Below, piece after piece: positions 21,025 to 29,615 of a stretch of 64,000 nucleotides of DNA. Source of the DNA: Agrobacterium tumefaciens (GTDB lineage: Bacteria > Pseudomonadota > Alphaproteobacteria > Rhizobiales > Rhizobiaceae); contig NZ_CP115842.1 of assembly GCF_013318015.2 (NCBI RefSeq), forward strand, positions 1,351,001-1,415,000, in the 5' to 3' direction. A model generated the notes under the pieces. That model worked only from the letters and a program-made list of their open reading frames with translations, ran no database searches and had not been told where the DNA came from. The position numbers and the translations under genes were made by a program. Numbering within the stretch: position 1 is the first letter of the stretch; the number at the start of each line of letters is the position of its first letter.

Positions 21025-21255
21025 ATGGCCAGAGAAAATACCAGCTATCTTGGCGGTCGGCATGATCCGAAAAATGAAACGGCAACGCGGGCGCGGCAAG
21101 GGGTAAAAGGACGTCCAGTTCTTGTCATTCTGGTTGTCAGTCTGCTCCTCGCGCTGGTGGTCTGGACGGTCGTCGAATATGCGGTTTTCGAACCCGACGA
21201 GAACCGGCCGCAAAACGCTCAGACGGAGACTGCGCCGGCGCCACAAAACCCATAA
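21025..21255 (+). CDS. Small single-span membrane protein, function unknown
   Basis: A 76-aa protein: a basic, hydrophilic N-terminus (residues 1-28), one strong hydrophobic helix (VLVILVVSLLLALVVWTVVEYAVF, about 30-53) and a short acidic, Pro-rich tail, so probably N-in/C-out in the inner membrane. AGGGAG eight bases upstream decides for the ATG at 21025 over a GTG three codons earlier. I do not recognise a family. The EcfG-like promoter just upstream suggests a stress-induced envelope protein. Confidence 0.75.
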   Translation: MARENTSYLGGRHDPKNETATRARQGVKGRPVLVILVVSLLLALVVWTVVEYAVFEPDENRPQNAQTETAPAPQNP

Positions 21256-21263
21256 CCATCATG

Positions 21264-21281
21264 CCGTGAAATTTTTCACGG
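21264..21281. repeat. 8-bp inverted repeat between small membrane protein and glucose dehydrogenase genes
   Basis: CCGTGAAA and TTTCACGG are separated by two T residues, just after the upstream stop codon. It may be a short hairpin ending the small transcript or an operator; there is no clear T-tract after the stem. Confidence 0.4.
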
Positions 21282-21299
21282 TGAATGTTGAGTTTGTAT

Positions 21300-21326
21300 G
21301 GAACCAGATTGCCCCCAATTCCATTT
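21300..21326 (+). promoter_or_regulatory. Possible EcfG promoter before glucose dehydrogenase
   Basis: GGAAC at 21300-21304, 19-nt spacer, TTT at 21324-21326, 33 bp before the gene. It lacks the preferred G of GTT and has the longest spacer of the set, so it is a weaker candidate than the others. Confidence 0.4.
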
Positions 21327-21359
21327 CACGCAAAGTGACAGGAATCGGGGGTTTCATTC

Positions 21360-23696
21360 ATGGCAGTCACCGTTACTGCGGTTATTCTATCGCTGATCGG
21401 CCTTGCGCTGTTCGGTTTCGGCTCTCAGCTCGTCATGTTGGGCGGGAGCTTCTATTACGTCCTTTCCGGTATGGCCTTCCTGTTGACAGCCATTCTGCTG
21501 TTCAAGCGTAACCGGGCAGCTCTCCACGTCTATGCCGTCTTCATTGTCGCGACACTCGCCTGGGCCCTCTGGGAAGTGGGTTTCGACTGGTGGCAGCTTG
21601 GGCCGCGGGGTGGCATAGTCATTCTTATCGGCTTGTGGTTGCTGGTGCCCTGGGTCAGGAAGCCTCTCGGTTTTTCAAGCCCGACAGGGCTGAATTACGG
21701 CCCGAATGCCTGGCCACTCGCGCTATCGGTTCTCGCCTCCATTGTGGTGGCGGGATATTCGATGGCGCAGGATCCGCATGACCAGGCAGGGTCCTTGTCT
21801 GAGGAGAAGGTGGCGTCCGCTCCGATCTATGGCGGCGACGTACCGGATGGCGATTGGCATCAATACGGCCGCACGCCTTATGGCCAGCGCTATTCGCCGC
21901 TGACGCAGGTCAATGTCGATAATGTTTCGCAGCTGAAGGAAGCGTGGCGGTACCAGACAGGCGACGTGAAGCTACCGGATGATGTGGGTGAAACCACCTA
22001 TCAGGTAACGCCGCTCAAGATCGGCAATACGCTTTATATCTGCACGCCGCACAATTGGGCGATCGCCATCGATGCCGCCACCGGCAAGGAAAAGTGGAAA
22101 TACGACCCCAATGTCGGTCTTAACCCGGACCGCCAGCACCAGACGTGCCGCGGTGTTTCCTATTATGCCGAACCCAATGCCGCACAGGGCACCGCCTGCG
22201 CCCAGCGCGTTTACCTGCCGACCTCGGATGCGCGGCTGATTGCGCTTGATGCAGCGACCGGTCAGATCTGCACATCCTTTGCGGATCAGGGCGTGCTGCA
22301 TCTGGAACAGGGCATGAAATACAATCCTGCCGGTTATTATTATTCGACCTCGCCGCCCGTGATCGCGGCGGGCAAGATCATCATCGGCGGTGCGGTGAAC
22401 GATAACTACTCCACGCAGGAACAGTCCGGCGTCATCCGTGCGTTCGATGTGAACAGCGGCGCACTCATCTGGAACTGGGATTCCGGCAATCCGGAAAAGA
22501 CCGAGCCGATTGCCGCAGGCGAAACCTACACTACCAACTCGCCGAACAGCTGGTCCGTGTTGAGCTACGACGAGGGGCTTGGCCTCGTTTACGTACCCCT
22601 CGGCAATCAGGTGCCGGACCAGCTCGGTATGGGTCGCAGCGAGAATGTGGAGAAATATTCCTCCTCCATCGTGGCGCTCGATATCAATACCGGCAAGGAT
22701 CGCTGGGTGCGCCAGACGGTTCATCACGACCTCTGGGATATGGATGTGCCGGCCCAGCCGGTGCTGCTCGACATCACCAAGAACGGTCAAAGCGTTCCCG
22801 CACTCGTGGGCCCTACAAAGCAGGGCGATATCTACGTTCTGGACCGGCGCACGGGTGAGCCGCTTCTGCCGATTACGGAAGAACCGGCACCGGGCGGTAC
22901 AATCCCTGAGGACTTCAGCTCCCCGACTCAGCCAACGACGGCGCTGTCGTTCAAGCCGGAGCCGCTGAAGGAAAAGGACATGTGGGGCGTCTCCATGTTC
23001 GATCAGCTCGCCTGCCGCATCCGCTTCCATCAGCTGAACTATCAGGGCCGCTATACGCCGCCCTCGCTGAACGGCTCCATCATCTATCCCGGCAATTTTG
23101 GCACGTTCAACTGGGGCAGCGTCGCGGTCGATCCCGAACGTCAGGTCATGTTCGGCATGCCGACATACCTTGCCTTTACCTCGCAGCTCGTGCCGCGCGC
23201 CGACATCCCGCCGAAGGGCCAGGACGAGAAGGGCAGTGAGCAGGGGCTGAACCGCAATGACGGTGCGCCCTATGGCGTCTTCATGGGACCGTTCCTCGGT
23301 CCGCTGAAAATCCCCTGCCAGGCACCTCCGTGGGGTTATGTCGCTGGTGCCGACCTGCGCACCGGCGATATCGCATACAAGCACAAGAACGGCACGGTCC
23401 ATGACATGACGCCGCTGCCGTTGCCCTTCAAGGTGGGCGTACCGGGCATTGGCGGGCCGATGATTACCAAGGGTGGCGTGGCCTTCCTCGGTGCTGCCGT
23501 CGACAACTATCTGCGCGCCTACAACCTCACCACCGGCAAACAGCTCTGGGAAGCACGTCTGCCGGCTGGCGGGCAGGCAACGCCCATGACCTATGCGCTG
23601 GATGGCGGCAAGCAATATGTTGTGATGGTTGCGGGTGGTCACGGCTCGGTTGGAACCAAGCCGGGCGACTATGTGATCGCCTATACCCTGCCGTAA
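21360..23696 (+). CDS. gcd: Membrane-bound PQQ-dependent glucose dehydrogenase
   Basis: A 778-aa quinoprotein. The first 140 residues contain about five transmembrane helices that anchor the enzyme and donate electrons to ubiquinone; the rest is a periplasmic eight-bladed propeller binding PQQ and Ca2+, with DWHQYGRTPYGQRYSPL at its entry and repeated W-motifs such as TGKEKWKYD and TGKQLWEARL. It oxidises glucose to gluconolactone in the periplasm, feeding the respiratory chain and acidifying the surroundings. Length matches E. coli Gcd (796 aa). No PQQ synthesis genes are in the window, so activity depends on PQQ made elsewhere or taken up. A strong hairpin follows the gene. Confidence 0.94.
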   Translation: MAVTVTAVILSLIGLALFGFGSQLVMLGGSFYYVLSGMAFLLTAILLFKRNRAALHVYAVFIVATLAWALWEVGFDWWQLGPRGGIVILIGLWLLVPWVRKPLGFSSPTGLNYGPNAWPLALSVLASIVVAGYSMAQDPHDQAGSLSEEKVASAPIYGGDVPDGDWHQYGRTPYGQRYSPLTQVNVDNVSQLKEAWRYQTGDVKLPDDVGETTYQVTPLKIGNTLYICTPHNWAIAIDAATGKEKWKYDPNVGLNPDRQHQTCRGVSYYAEPNAAQGTACAQRVYLPTSDARLIALDAATGQICTSFADQGVLHLEQGMKYNPAGYYYSTSPPVIAAGKIIIGGAVNDNYSTQEQSGVIRAFDVNSGALIWNWDSGNPEKTEPIAAGETYTTNSPNSWSVLSYDEGLGLVYVPLGNQVPDQLGMGRSENVEKYSSSIVALDINTGKDRWVRQTVHHDLWDMDVPAQPVLLDITKNGQSVPALVGPTKQGDIYVLDRRTGEPLLPITEEPAPGGTIPEDFSSPTQPTTALSFKPEPLKEKDMWGVSMFDQLACRIRFHQLNYQGRYTPPSLNGSIIYPGNFGTFNWGSVAVDPERQVMFGMPTYLAFTSQLVPRADIPPKGQDEKGSEQGLNRNDGAPYGVFMGPFLGPLKIPCQAPPWGYVAGADLRTGDIAYKHKNGTVHDMTPLPLPFKVGVPGIGGPMITKGGVAFLGAAVDNYLRAYNLTTGKQLWEARLPAGGQATPMTYALDGGKQYVVMVAGGHGSVGTKPGDYVIAYTLP

Positions 23697-23720
23697 AACG
23701 AGGCGGATTCAATCAAACAA

Positions 23721-23753
23721 AAAAAACCGGAATGGATGACCATTCCGGTTTTT
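23721..23753. terminator. Bidirectional intrinsic terminator
   Basis: A 12-bp stem (23724-23735 with 23740-23751) and 4-nt loop have A-runs on the left and T-runs on the right, so it can stop gcd from the left and the DUF892 gene from the right. Confidence 0.92.
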
Positions 23754-23776
23754 GCTTGTGCAGTTGGAAAAGGCGA

Positions 23777-24277
23777 TCAGGCCGCCTTTTTCTGTGCTGC
23801 GGCATTGATCGATGTCTTGGCAAGCGCGCTCAGCGCATCGTCTGTCTTGGACTCTTCCTTCAGCGTCGCATCCAGCAGGGTAACGGCATTGGCATGACCA
23901 AGCTTTTCGGCCCATGCCTTCAGGGTGCCATAACGGGCGATTTCGTAATGTTCGACCGCCTGAGCCGAGGAAATGAGACCGGCATCGAGAGCTGCGGTGC
24001 CCTTGAAATCGTCCATAATCTCTTCGCCCTCGGCAATGATGCCCTGGATAGCTTCGCAGGTCTTACCCTGCGCCCGCTTGCCGATGATCTCGAACACTTC
24101 CTGCAGGCGTTCGATCTGGCCCTGCGTTTCTTCCTTGTGCTTTTCGAAGGCCTGTTTCAGCTTCGGGTCTGTCGCTGCCCGCGCCATTTTCGGCAGAGCT
24201 TTAAGGATCTGCCTTTCGGCGTAATAGATATCCTTCAGCGTATCGTAAAACAGGTCGTCGAGTTTTTTCTCGGCCAT
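23777..24277 (-). CDS. DUF892 ferritin-like protein (YciE/YciF family)
   Basis: A 166-aa, mainly helical protein of the DUF892 family, which folds as a ferritin-like four-helix bundle and is often induced by stress. Characteristic parts are LDDLFYDTLKDIYYAERQILKALPKMA at the start, KQAFEKHKEETQGQIERLQEVFE in the second helix, and ISSAQAVEHYEIARYGTL in the third, with the Glu and His residues expected for a metal site. The internal ATG at 24277 is used because GGGAGAAG precedes it. The biochemical role of the family is unknown. An EcfG-type promoter lies upstream. Confidence 0.9.
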   Translation of the reverse strand: MAEKKLDDLFYDTLKDIYYAERQILKALPKMARAATDPKLKQAFEKHKEETQGQIERLQEVFEIIGKRAQGKTCEAIQGIIAEGEEIMDDFKGTAALDAGLISSAQAVEHYEIARYGTLKAWAEKLGHANAVTLLDATLKEESKTDDALSALAKTSINAAAQKKAA

Positions 24278-24333
24278 TGGTTCTTCTCCCATGGTGTGAA
24301 AGTGCGTGATGTACGCCATTGCGCACGGGAGAC

Positions 24334-24359
24334 AAACCTTTCGAAGCCCCTATGGTTCC
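24334..24359 (-). promoter_or_regulatory. Candidate EcfG promoter for the DUF892 gene
   Basis: On the minus strand GGAAC (24359-24355) is followed after 17 nt by GTTT (24337-24334), about 57 bp before the start at 24277. The fit is excellent and suits a family known to be stress-induced. Confidence 0.7.
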
Positions 24360-24426
24360 GGCTCTGTTGCGCGCAACGTTTTATATTCCAGCAGAAGCTC
24401 CGCCGCGTATAGGATGACGAGCGGCA

Positions 24427-25653
24427 TCAGTCGAAACGGAAGAGATCGGCGTCGGGGTCCTTGCCACCATTAACGGCGGCGGCGACTATCTCGGCGGCGA
24501 TCTGGCTGAAGGTGATGCCGTTGCCGCCAAAGCCCATGACGGCATAAACGTTCTTCATGCCGGGAACCGCGCCGATCAGCGGCAGGCCCGTGGTGGTCGT
24601 GCCGAAGCCGGCCGCCCAGCGATATTCGGGTTCGCCGATGTCGACGCCAAGAAGCTTTTCGATCTTGCGTTTGATTGCATCCGCCTTGGAGGCAAGCTTG
24701 CTCTCAGACAGGTAGGATGTGGAGTTCTCTTCATCCTCACCACCGGCAATAAGGCGCTCATCCCGGTCGGTGCGCAGGTAGAGATAGGGATCTGAAGCCT
24801 CCCAGAGGATGTGGCTATTCAGCCAGTCCGGCAGATCGATACCCTTCGCACTCGCCAGCGCCCAGGTGGAGATGATCTGGTGTTTCGGGCTTTCGAGCGA
24901 TTTCAGGAACTCGTATCCGGTGCAGAAAACGATATTGCGCGCGGAAATGATTTTGCCGTGTGCTGTGGCGACGACCACCTCGTCACCGAGATTTCGAAGA
25001 TCGGTGATTTCAAGTTGTGAAACGATCTCCGCGCCGGCGCCTGCTGTGTGGCGCAACAGGCCCGCCGTCAGCTGCGCCGGATTGGCGGAAGCGGAGATAT
25101 CGCTGAGGATCGCCCCTGTCCGCTCAATCGCATAGTCGTTTTTAAGTTTTGCGGTGTCGAGAAAGCGGGCTTCGATCCCGGCCTCTTCGCGCGCTGCCGC
25201 TTCGGCCTTCAATGCACGCAAACCCATCTCGTCTCCGGCAAGATAAAGCGCCTGTTTGCGCGCCATGCTGCAGGAAATGCCAAGCGAAGAAACGATTTCC
25301 TCCAGCCGCAACACGGCGCGCGCGGAGCGCTGCCACGCCCGATCAGCAGCATCCTTGCCGATCATCTTTCTGAGCTCGATAAGGGGTGTGTCGATCTCGT
25401 GCTGTATCATCGCAGTGCTGGCGACACTGCTGCCCATCACCGGATCACGCCGGTCGACGATCAGCATGGATTGCCCCGGTCTCTGCAACGCATGGGCGGC
25501 AAGCGCGCCGCTGATGCCGGCGCCGACGACGATCGTATCGTAATGGTCGGAACTCGGGGTGTTCCTGGTGCGGAGGCCTATGCGTGGCGTGTCGGCCCAA
25601 AGGGGTTTCGATTCCCTGAGGTCGCGTTCCTTCGTCAGTTCCGATGTGGGCAT
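24427..25653 (-). CDS. FAD-dependent oxidoreductase of the DAO (D-amino-acid oxidase-like) family
   Basis: A 408-aa flavoprotein with an N-terminal dinucleotide fold (DTIVVGAGISGALAAHAL, residues about 39-56), the SSVASTAMIQHEID segment after the FAD-ribose site, and the C-terminal FAD contact GLPLIGAVPGMKNVYAVMGFGGNGITFSQIAA. Such enzymes oxidise amines or amino acids; the substrate is unknown, and there is no Rieske domain as in some relatives. The ATG at 25653 follows AGGA; an ATG at 25680 is weaker. It lies downstream of the PfpI gene on the same strand, with a hairpin between them, so it may be only partly co-transcribed. Confidence 0.85.
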   Translation of the reverse strand: MPTSELTKERDLRESKPLWADTPRIGLRTRNTPSSDHYDTIVVGAGISGALAAHALQRPGQSMLIVDRRDPVMGSSVASTAMIQHEIDTPLIELRKMIGKDAADRAWQRSARAVLRLEEIVSSLGISCSMARKQALYLAGDEMGLRALKAEAAAREEAGIEARFLDTAKLKNDYAIERTGAILSDISASANPAQLTAGLLRHTAGAGAEIVSQLEITDLRNLGDEVVVATAHGKIISARNIVFCTGYEFLKSLESPKHQIISTWALASAKGIDLPDWLNSHILWEASDPYLYLRTDRDERLIAGGEDEENSTSYLSESKLASKADAIKRKIEKLLGVDIGEPEYRWAAGFGTTTTGLPLIGAVPGMKNVYAVMGFGGNGITFSQIAAEIVAAAVNGGKDPDADLFRFD

Positions 25654-25736
25654 GGAGTTTTCCTGAAAGGTGCAGGGCATTTACGGTGGAAATGCCTGGC
25701 GGGTTACGTCTGGAAAATGCGAACAAACAAAGACAG

Positions 25737-25776
25737 AGAGCGCATCCGGCCATTTTGGATAGGCCGGATGCGCTCT
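25737..25776 (-). terminator. Strong hairpin between PfpI-like and FAD oxidoreductase genes
   Basis: A perfect 15-bp stem (25737-25751 with 25762-25776) and 10-nt loop. The longest T-tract follows on the plus strand (25779-25785); on the minus strand, the direction of both flanking genes, the tract is interrupted. It may be an attenuator or processing site limiting read-through into the oxidoreductase gene. Confidence 0.7.
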
Positions 25777-25799
25777 GGTTTTTTTCCGCTTTACTGCCC

Positions 25800-26360
25800 T
25801 TAGGCAGCGCGGCGCTCGTGGTTGCCTTCTTCGACCTCCTCGATGATTTTGGCGACGAAGGCGTCCAGATCATCGGGGCTGCGAGACGTGATGATGCCCT
25901 TATCGGTCACAACCTTTTCGTCCTTCCAGTTGGCGCCGGCATTTTTCAGGTCGGTTTTGATCGACCAATATGAGGTCGCGTCGCGACCGCGCAGGGCATC
26001 AGCTTCAACCAGAAGCCAAGGGGCATGGCAGATGGCAGCCACGACCTTGCCGGATTTGACGAAATCGCGCACCACGCGCATTGCATCCTCGTCGTGACGC
26101 AATACGTCGGGATTGATCTGGCCGCCGGGCATGACGAGTGCATCGAAATCATTGGCGCTTACGTTCTTCGCGGAAATATCGACGGCGATGCTGTCACCCC
26201 AGTTCTTTTCGTCCCAGCTCTTGATCTCACCATCCTTGATCGAGGCGATCTTGACGTCCGCGCCCTTGGCCTTCAGCTGATCATAGGGCACGCGCAGTTC
26301 CGAACGCTCATAGCCGTCCGTTGCGAGAATGACGATTTTTGCAGTGTTGATGGCAGTCAT
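25800..26360 (-). CDS. DJ-1/PfpI family protein (protease/deglycase-like)
   Basis: A 186-aa class I glutamine-amidotransferase-like protein. The nucleophile elbow AAICHAPW places the reactive Cys at 111 with His112, and Glu18 (TDGYERSE) is the usual third residue. Members have been described as proteases, chaperones or glyoxalase/deglycases acting on carbonyl damage, so only a stress-protection role is safe. It starts 17 bp after a small gene on the same strand and probably shares its EcfG-type promoter. Confidence 0.9.
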   Translation of the reverse strand: MTAINTAKIVILATDGYERSELRVPYDQLKAKGADVKIASIKDGEIKSWDEKNWGDSIAVDISAKNVSANDFDALVMPGGQINPDVLRHDEDAMRVVRDFVKSGKVVAAICHAPWLLVEADALRGRDATSYWSIKTDLKNAGANWKDEKVVTDKGIITSRSPDDLDAFVAKIIEEVEEGNHERRAA

Positions 26361-26377
26361 GTCTGTTTCCTTCCTGT

Positions 26378-26605
26378 TTATCTGTTTTCGTCTTTGTCCG
26401 AATTCACGGAGGGCAGAAAAAACTCCACATCCTCACGGCGCTCCGGATCGAGCTTTTCGATATTCGTTTGCCAGAAGGTCTCGGCTTCTGCCGGTTCGTC
26501 TTCCCATTGGCGCACGAAGGTCTTGTTGTCGTCGATCATGACCTGACGGGTGCCGCCGAGCCGCAGATATTCTTCTGCAAGTTTACGCGTTTCGGTCTTT
26601 TCCAT
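26378..26605 (-). CDS. Small hypothetical protein, 75 aa, acidic
   Basis: A soluble 75-aa protein rich in Glu, Asp and Trp, with no signal peptide or membrane helix. The ATG at 26605 follows AAGGAA; a much longer upstream frame exists but its extra 40 residues are Pro/Arg-rich and have no ribosome site. I do not recognise a family. It is the first gene of the operon with the PfpI-like protein, and the EcfG-type promoter upstream suggests stress induction. Confidence 0.7.
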   Translation of the reverse strand: MEKTETRKLAEEYLRLGGTRQVMIDDNKTFVRQWEDEPAEAETFWQTNIEKLDPERREDVEFFLPSVNSDKDENR

Positions 26606-26761
26606 GTCGCGGTTCCTTGTGCGTGGAAAGCGGGGACGGAGGGCGCCGGATGGGTAAGAAGCTCGGCTGCCATTTCGTTGGCCACCGGGAGAAAACGGAA
26701 AAATCCCGATGTTCTTCAGCGCCATCGTGTCCGTTTGACACGGCGGCTCTCCTGCCAGAAC

Positions 26762-26786
26762 AACGTGAGCTTTCCGGTATGGTTCC
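26762..26786 (-). promoter_or_regulatory. Candidate EcfG promoter for the minus-strand 75-aa/PfpI/FAD operon
   Basis: On the minus strand GGAAC (26786-26782), 17-nt spacer, GTT (26764-26762). The predicted leader before the gene at 26605 would be about 150 nt, which is long, so the link to that gene is less certain than the motif. Confidence 0.5.
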
Positions 26787-26842
26787 GCATTTTTTCAGGC
26801 GGATTCTTGCCGAGGACAAATGTATCGCGCGCAATTTTTATC

Positions 26843-26869
26843 GGAACAAACCGGCAAGTCGTGCTGTTT
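26843..26869 (+). promoter_or_regulatory. Candidate EcfG promoter for the amidohydrolase/QEGLA/ATP-grasp operon
   Basis: GGAAC (26843-26847), 18-nt spacer, GTTT (26866-26869), 24 bp before the ATG at 26894. This is one of the best matches in the window and would make the operon part of the general stress regulon. Confidence 0.7.
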
Positions 26870-26893
26870 TACCCCAGATGCAGGGGAGGCAGC

Positions 26894-27724
26894 ATGACAG
26901 CCAGACACAGTGACGGCGAGTATCGCGGCAACGACGAAAACAAGGGTTTCTGGTCGATCGACTTCGGCAATTCACCGATCATCGGCACGGCCATTCATGA
27001 TGGTCATCTCATTCGTCCGGACATAGCCTCGCTGATGGCTCTTTCCGCCGACCAGCGGCTGAGAGAGGAAGACCCTTTTACCGGCGAGATGATCGCGGGG
27101 ATGACAAACCGCATTGTCGTTCACCATTCGCGTTTCGAAATCGATCTCAACCGGTCCGCCGATCAGGCAGTTTATCTGAAGCCGGAACAATCCTGGGGGC
27201 TGGAGGTCTGGAAACAGGAGCCGCCGGAAGAGGCCACCCGGCAATCGCTCGATTTTCATGCCGACTATTACGCAATGCTCGAAGCAGTTGTTTCAACCGT
27301 CGAGCGGCGGCATGGTGCTTTTGTCGTGCTGGACATACACAGCTACAATCATCGCCGGCAGGGCGCTACAGCGCCGCCAACGCCACAGGCGGAAGCGCCT
27401 GATATCAATATCGGCACATTTTCCATGGATCGCAGCCGCTGGAGTGACGTCGTCAGTGCGGTGGGCCATCATTTCGCGACAGCCACCATCGGCGGACGCC
27501 GCCTTGATGTACGCGAGAACGTCGCCTTTCAGGGCAAGGGTGAGCAGACCCGGTTTATTCACGAGCGTTTTGCGCAGAACGGCTGCGCCATCGCAGTGGA
27601 GTTCAAGAAATTCTTCATGGACGAGTGGACCGGTAAGCCGGATAAGCGCGTTGTTTCCGATATTGGCGACGCTATCACCGCACTTCAGCCGGTACTCGAA
27701 GAGTGCCTGAGGGCGCGGCGATGA
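26894..27724 (+). CDS. N-formylglutamate amidohydrolase-like protein
   Basis: A 276-aa protein of the N-formylglutamate amidohydrolase (FGase, HutG-like) family, whose members are zinc hydrolases distantly related to M14 carboxypeptidases. Visible features are AIHDGH near the N-terminus, SRFEIDLNR, VVLDIHSYNHRR in the middle (a probable metal/active-site His) and ENVAFQGKGEQTRFIHE near the end. The start at 26894 follows GGGGAGG; a longer upstream frame crosses the promoter. No hut genes are nearby. Instead the gene overlaps a DUF1704 metallopeptidase gene and precedes an ATP-grasp ligase, so a role in processing a peptide-like or N-acyl-amino-acid product is likelier than histidine breakdown (inference). 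Confidence 0.85.
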   Translation: MTARHSDGEYRGNDENKGFWSIDFGNSPIIGTAIHDGHLIRPDIASLMALSADQRLREEDPFTGEMIAGMTNRIVVHHSRFEIDLNRSADQAVYLKPEQSWGLEVWKQEPPEEATRQSLDFHADYYAMLEAVVSTVERRHGAFVVLDIHSYNHRRQGATAPPTPQAEAPDINIGTFSMDRSRWSDVVSAVGHHFATATIGGRRLDVRENVAFQGKGEQTRFIHERFAQNGCAIAVEFKKFFMDEWTGKPDKRVVSDIGDAITALQPVLEECLRARR

Positions 27725-29598
27725 ACGTCTCCTCGGCGCGTAGTGAACCGTTACCGGTTATCGAGCTGGTAGACGATGTCGTCGCCTGCCTTGAGGCCGG
27801 CAAAGCCGTCCGTCGTGATGTCGGAAAGAACGGCCGGCTGCATATCGACCGGCCGCTGCCGTTTCTTTGCCTGCATCTGACCGGTGGCTCGAAGGACCTT
27901 GCGGCCCGCGATATCGCCTCTGCGCATGCATCTTATCTGATCGCATCGAGCATTCAGGAGGCTGCACCCCTGATTGCAGCCGTCGGCATGGCCATGCGCG
28001 AACGTTTCGGCGCCTTCATGGTTCTCGATATCGGCGAACTGGAACACGACATTCTGCTCGCTGACGATTCACCTTTCCTGCCGCATTATGAGGTTTCCGT
28101 CTCTGCAACATCTGAGCCGGAAACGCAAAGTGCCCGCCGTGTTTTCATCAAGGCGGTTTGTGATGCCGAAGTGCGTTTCCGCACGCCCCGCATAACCCGG
28201 CCCGAACCGGATGCCGATCCGATCCTCAGATTTCAAAATGCCGGGCTTGATTTTCCCTGCATCAGCGTGCGTTTCGCGCCGATCTACCGACAGCCTGAAT
28301 CCGGCGCCGATTATCCCGGCCTGCGCGAGACGATGATTGCGGATATTTTCGATGCCGGCCTTCAGGCCTTCTCGTCATTCGCTGCCGGTAAAGACGCACT
28401 CAAGGTTACCAGCCATCGCGCGCTCGGCCGCAAGGCCTTCGTTGATGCCGTCAGACGCGCCGATCGCTCAATAGACGACATCGTCTCGTCCTTTGATTTT
28501 CTTCTGTCCGTGACGCCGATCAATGCCCGCCGGGCCTTCGAGGAATTTCGCGATGGCAGCTTCCAATATGCGCCGCGCCTGCTTTACCGGCCGCTCGGCG
28601 TTGACGTCGAGGAGCAGAAACGCAAGCTCTATTCCGTCGTTTTCGATCATCTGGAAGACCCGGTGCTCTATCATCTCTACCGGGAGAAACAGCAGGAGAT
28701 CGATCTGCAACTGACCATGCTCGCCAATCTGCATCGCCGTACTTTCACCGATTTCTCCCGCGCCCTTTACGGTGCCGTCGAACCCACGCTTCTGACGCTG
28801 GCGCTCAAGGTGCTTGCCGATTGCCCACGCAAGGATGAGAGCGGCGAAATCGCCATGGTCGATTGTTATGCGGTCGCCAAAAAATCGCGCGAGATGATCG
28901 AGACCTATCTGGCGGAGGAGCCGGAATTCAAGGCGCGTGTCGAGATCAGGGATGACCTGCCGCCTGGCCTGATGGTGACGGGCGAGAAGCTCCTGATTTC
29001 TCGCCACACCGTCATGGAACAGCGCCGGGTCGAAGCGCTGCTGTCGCATGAGATCGGCGTGCATCTCCTCACTTATTTCAATGGGTCGTTTCAGGGCCTC
29101 CGGCTCTTCCGCACCGGCCTTTCCGGTTACGAAGGCGTGCAGGAAGGGCTGGCAGTGCTGGCAGAACATCTGGCCGGCGGCATGACGCGCGAGCGCCTGC
29201 GGCTGATCGCCGGCCGTGTCGTCGGCTGCGCCGCCATGCTGGACGGCGCGACTTTTGTTGAGACGTTCCGGACTATGACCCGCGATCATGGTTTCGACGA
29301 GGCTGGCGCCTTCAACATGGTTTTGCGCATCTATCGTGGCGGCGGTCTTTCCAAGGACGCGATCTATCTGCGTGGGCTTGCGGAGGTGCTGGAGCATCTG
29401 CGCAAGGGTGGCGCGCTCGATCCGTTCTGGATGGGCAAGATCGCCGCTGCCCATTTCCCGGTGATGCAGGAGCTTGCCTTGCGCGGCCTCTTGCGTCCGC
29501 CGGGCGTACGTCCCGCTTTTCTGCTGCCGGCCAAGGCCAATGAGCGGCTGGAAAAGATACGGGCCGGATTATCCATCGCCGAACTGGCGACATTGTAA
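27721..29598 (+). CDS. DUF1704 'QEGLA motif' protein, MATCAP-like zinc metallopeptidase
   Basis: A 625-aa protein usually annotated as flavohemoglobin expression-modulating QEGLA motif protein. It has an HExxxH metallopeptidase motif (His443-Glu444-Ile-Gly-Val-His448) and the name-giving QEGLA at 474-478, whose helix probably supplies the third zinc ligand. DUF1704 is the domain of eukaryotic MATCAP, which removes the C-terminal tyrosine of tubulin, so a carboxypeptidase activity is a fair prediction. No signal peptide, hence cytoplasmic. The N-terminal 250 residues (with repeated DIGELEHD and ISVRFAPIYRQ segments) are of unknown function. The start overlaps the previous stop (ATGA), and an ATP-grasp ligase gene follows 17 bp later. 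Confidence 0.88.
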   Translation: MNVSSARSEPLPVIELVDDVVACLEAGKAVRRDVGKNGRLHIDRPLPFLCLHLTGGSKDLAARDIASAHASYLIASSIQEAAPLIAAVGMAMRERFGAFMVLDIGELEHDILLADDSPFLPHYEVSVSATSEPETQSARRVFIKAVCDAEVRFRTPRITRPEPDADPILRFQNAGLDFPCISVRFAPIYRQPESGADYPGLRETMIADIFDAGLQAFSSFAAGKDALKVTSHRALGRKAFVDAVRRADRSIDDIVSSFDFLLSVTPINARRAFEEFRDGSFQYAPRLLYRPLGVDVEEQKRKLYSVVFDHLEDPVLYHLYREKQQEIDLQLTMLANLHRRTFTDFSRALYGAVEPTLLTLALKVLADCPRKDESGEIAMVDCYAVAKKSREMIETYLAEEPEFKARVEIRDDLPPGLMVTGEKLLISRHTVMEQRRVEALLSHEIGVHLLTYFNGSFQGLRLFRTGLSGYEGVQEGLAVLAEHLAGGMTRERLRLIAGRVVGCAAMLDGATFVETFRTMTRDHGFDEAGAFNMVLRIYRGGGLSKDAIYLRGLAEVLEHLRKGGALDPFWMGKIAAAHFPVMQELALRGLLRPPGVRPAFLLPAKANERLEKIRAGLSIAELATL

Positions 29599-29615
29599 TA
29601 TTACAGGAGGGGCTT

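Noticed and set aside
21972..23642. 556-codon open frame antisense to the glucose dehydrogenase gene
   Set aside because: It lies wholly opposite a well-conserved quinoprotein gene; His/Arg/Asp-rich composition is typical of antisense frames in high-GC DNA, with no domain or ribosome site.
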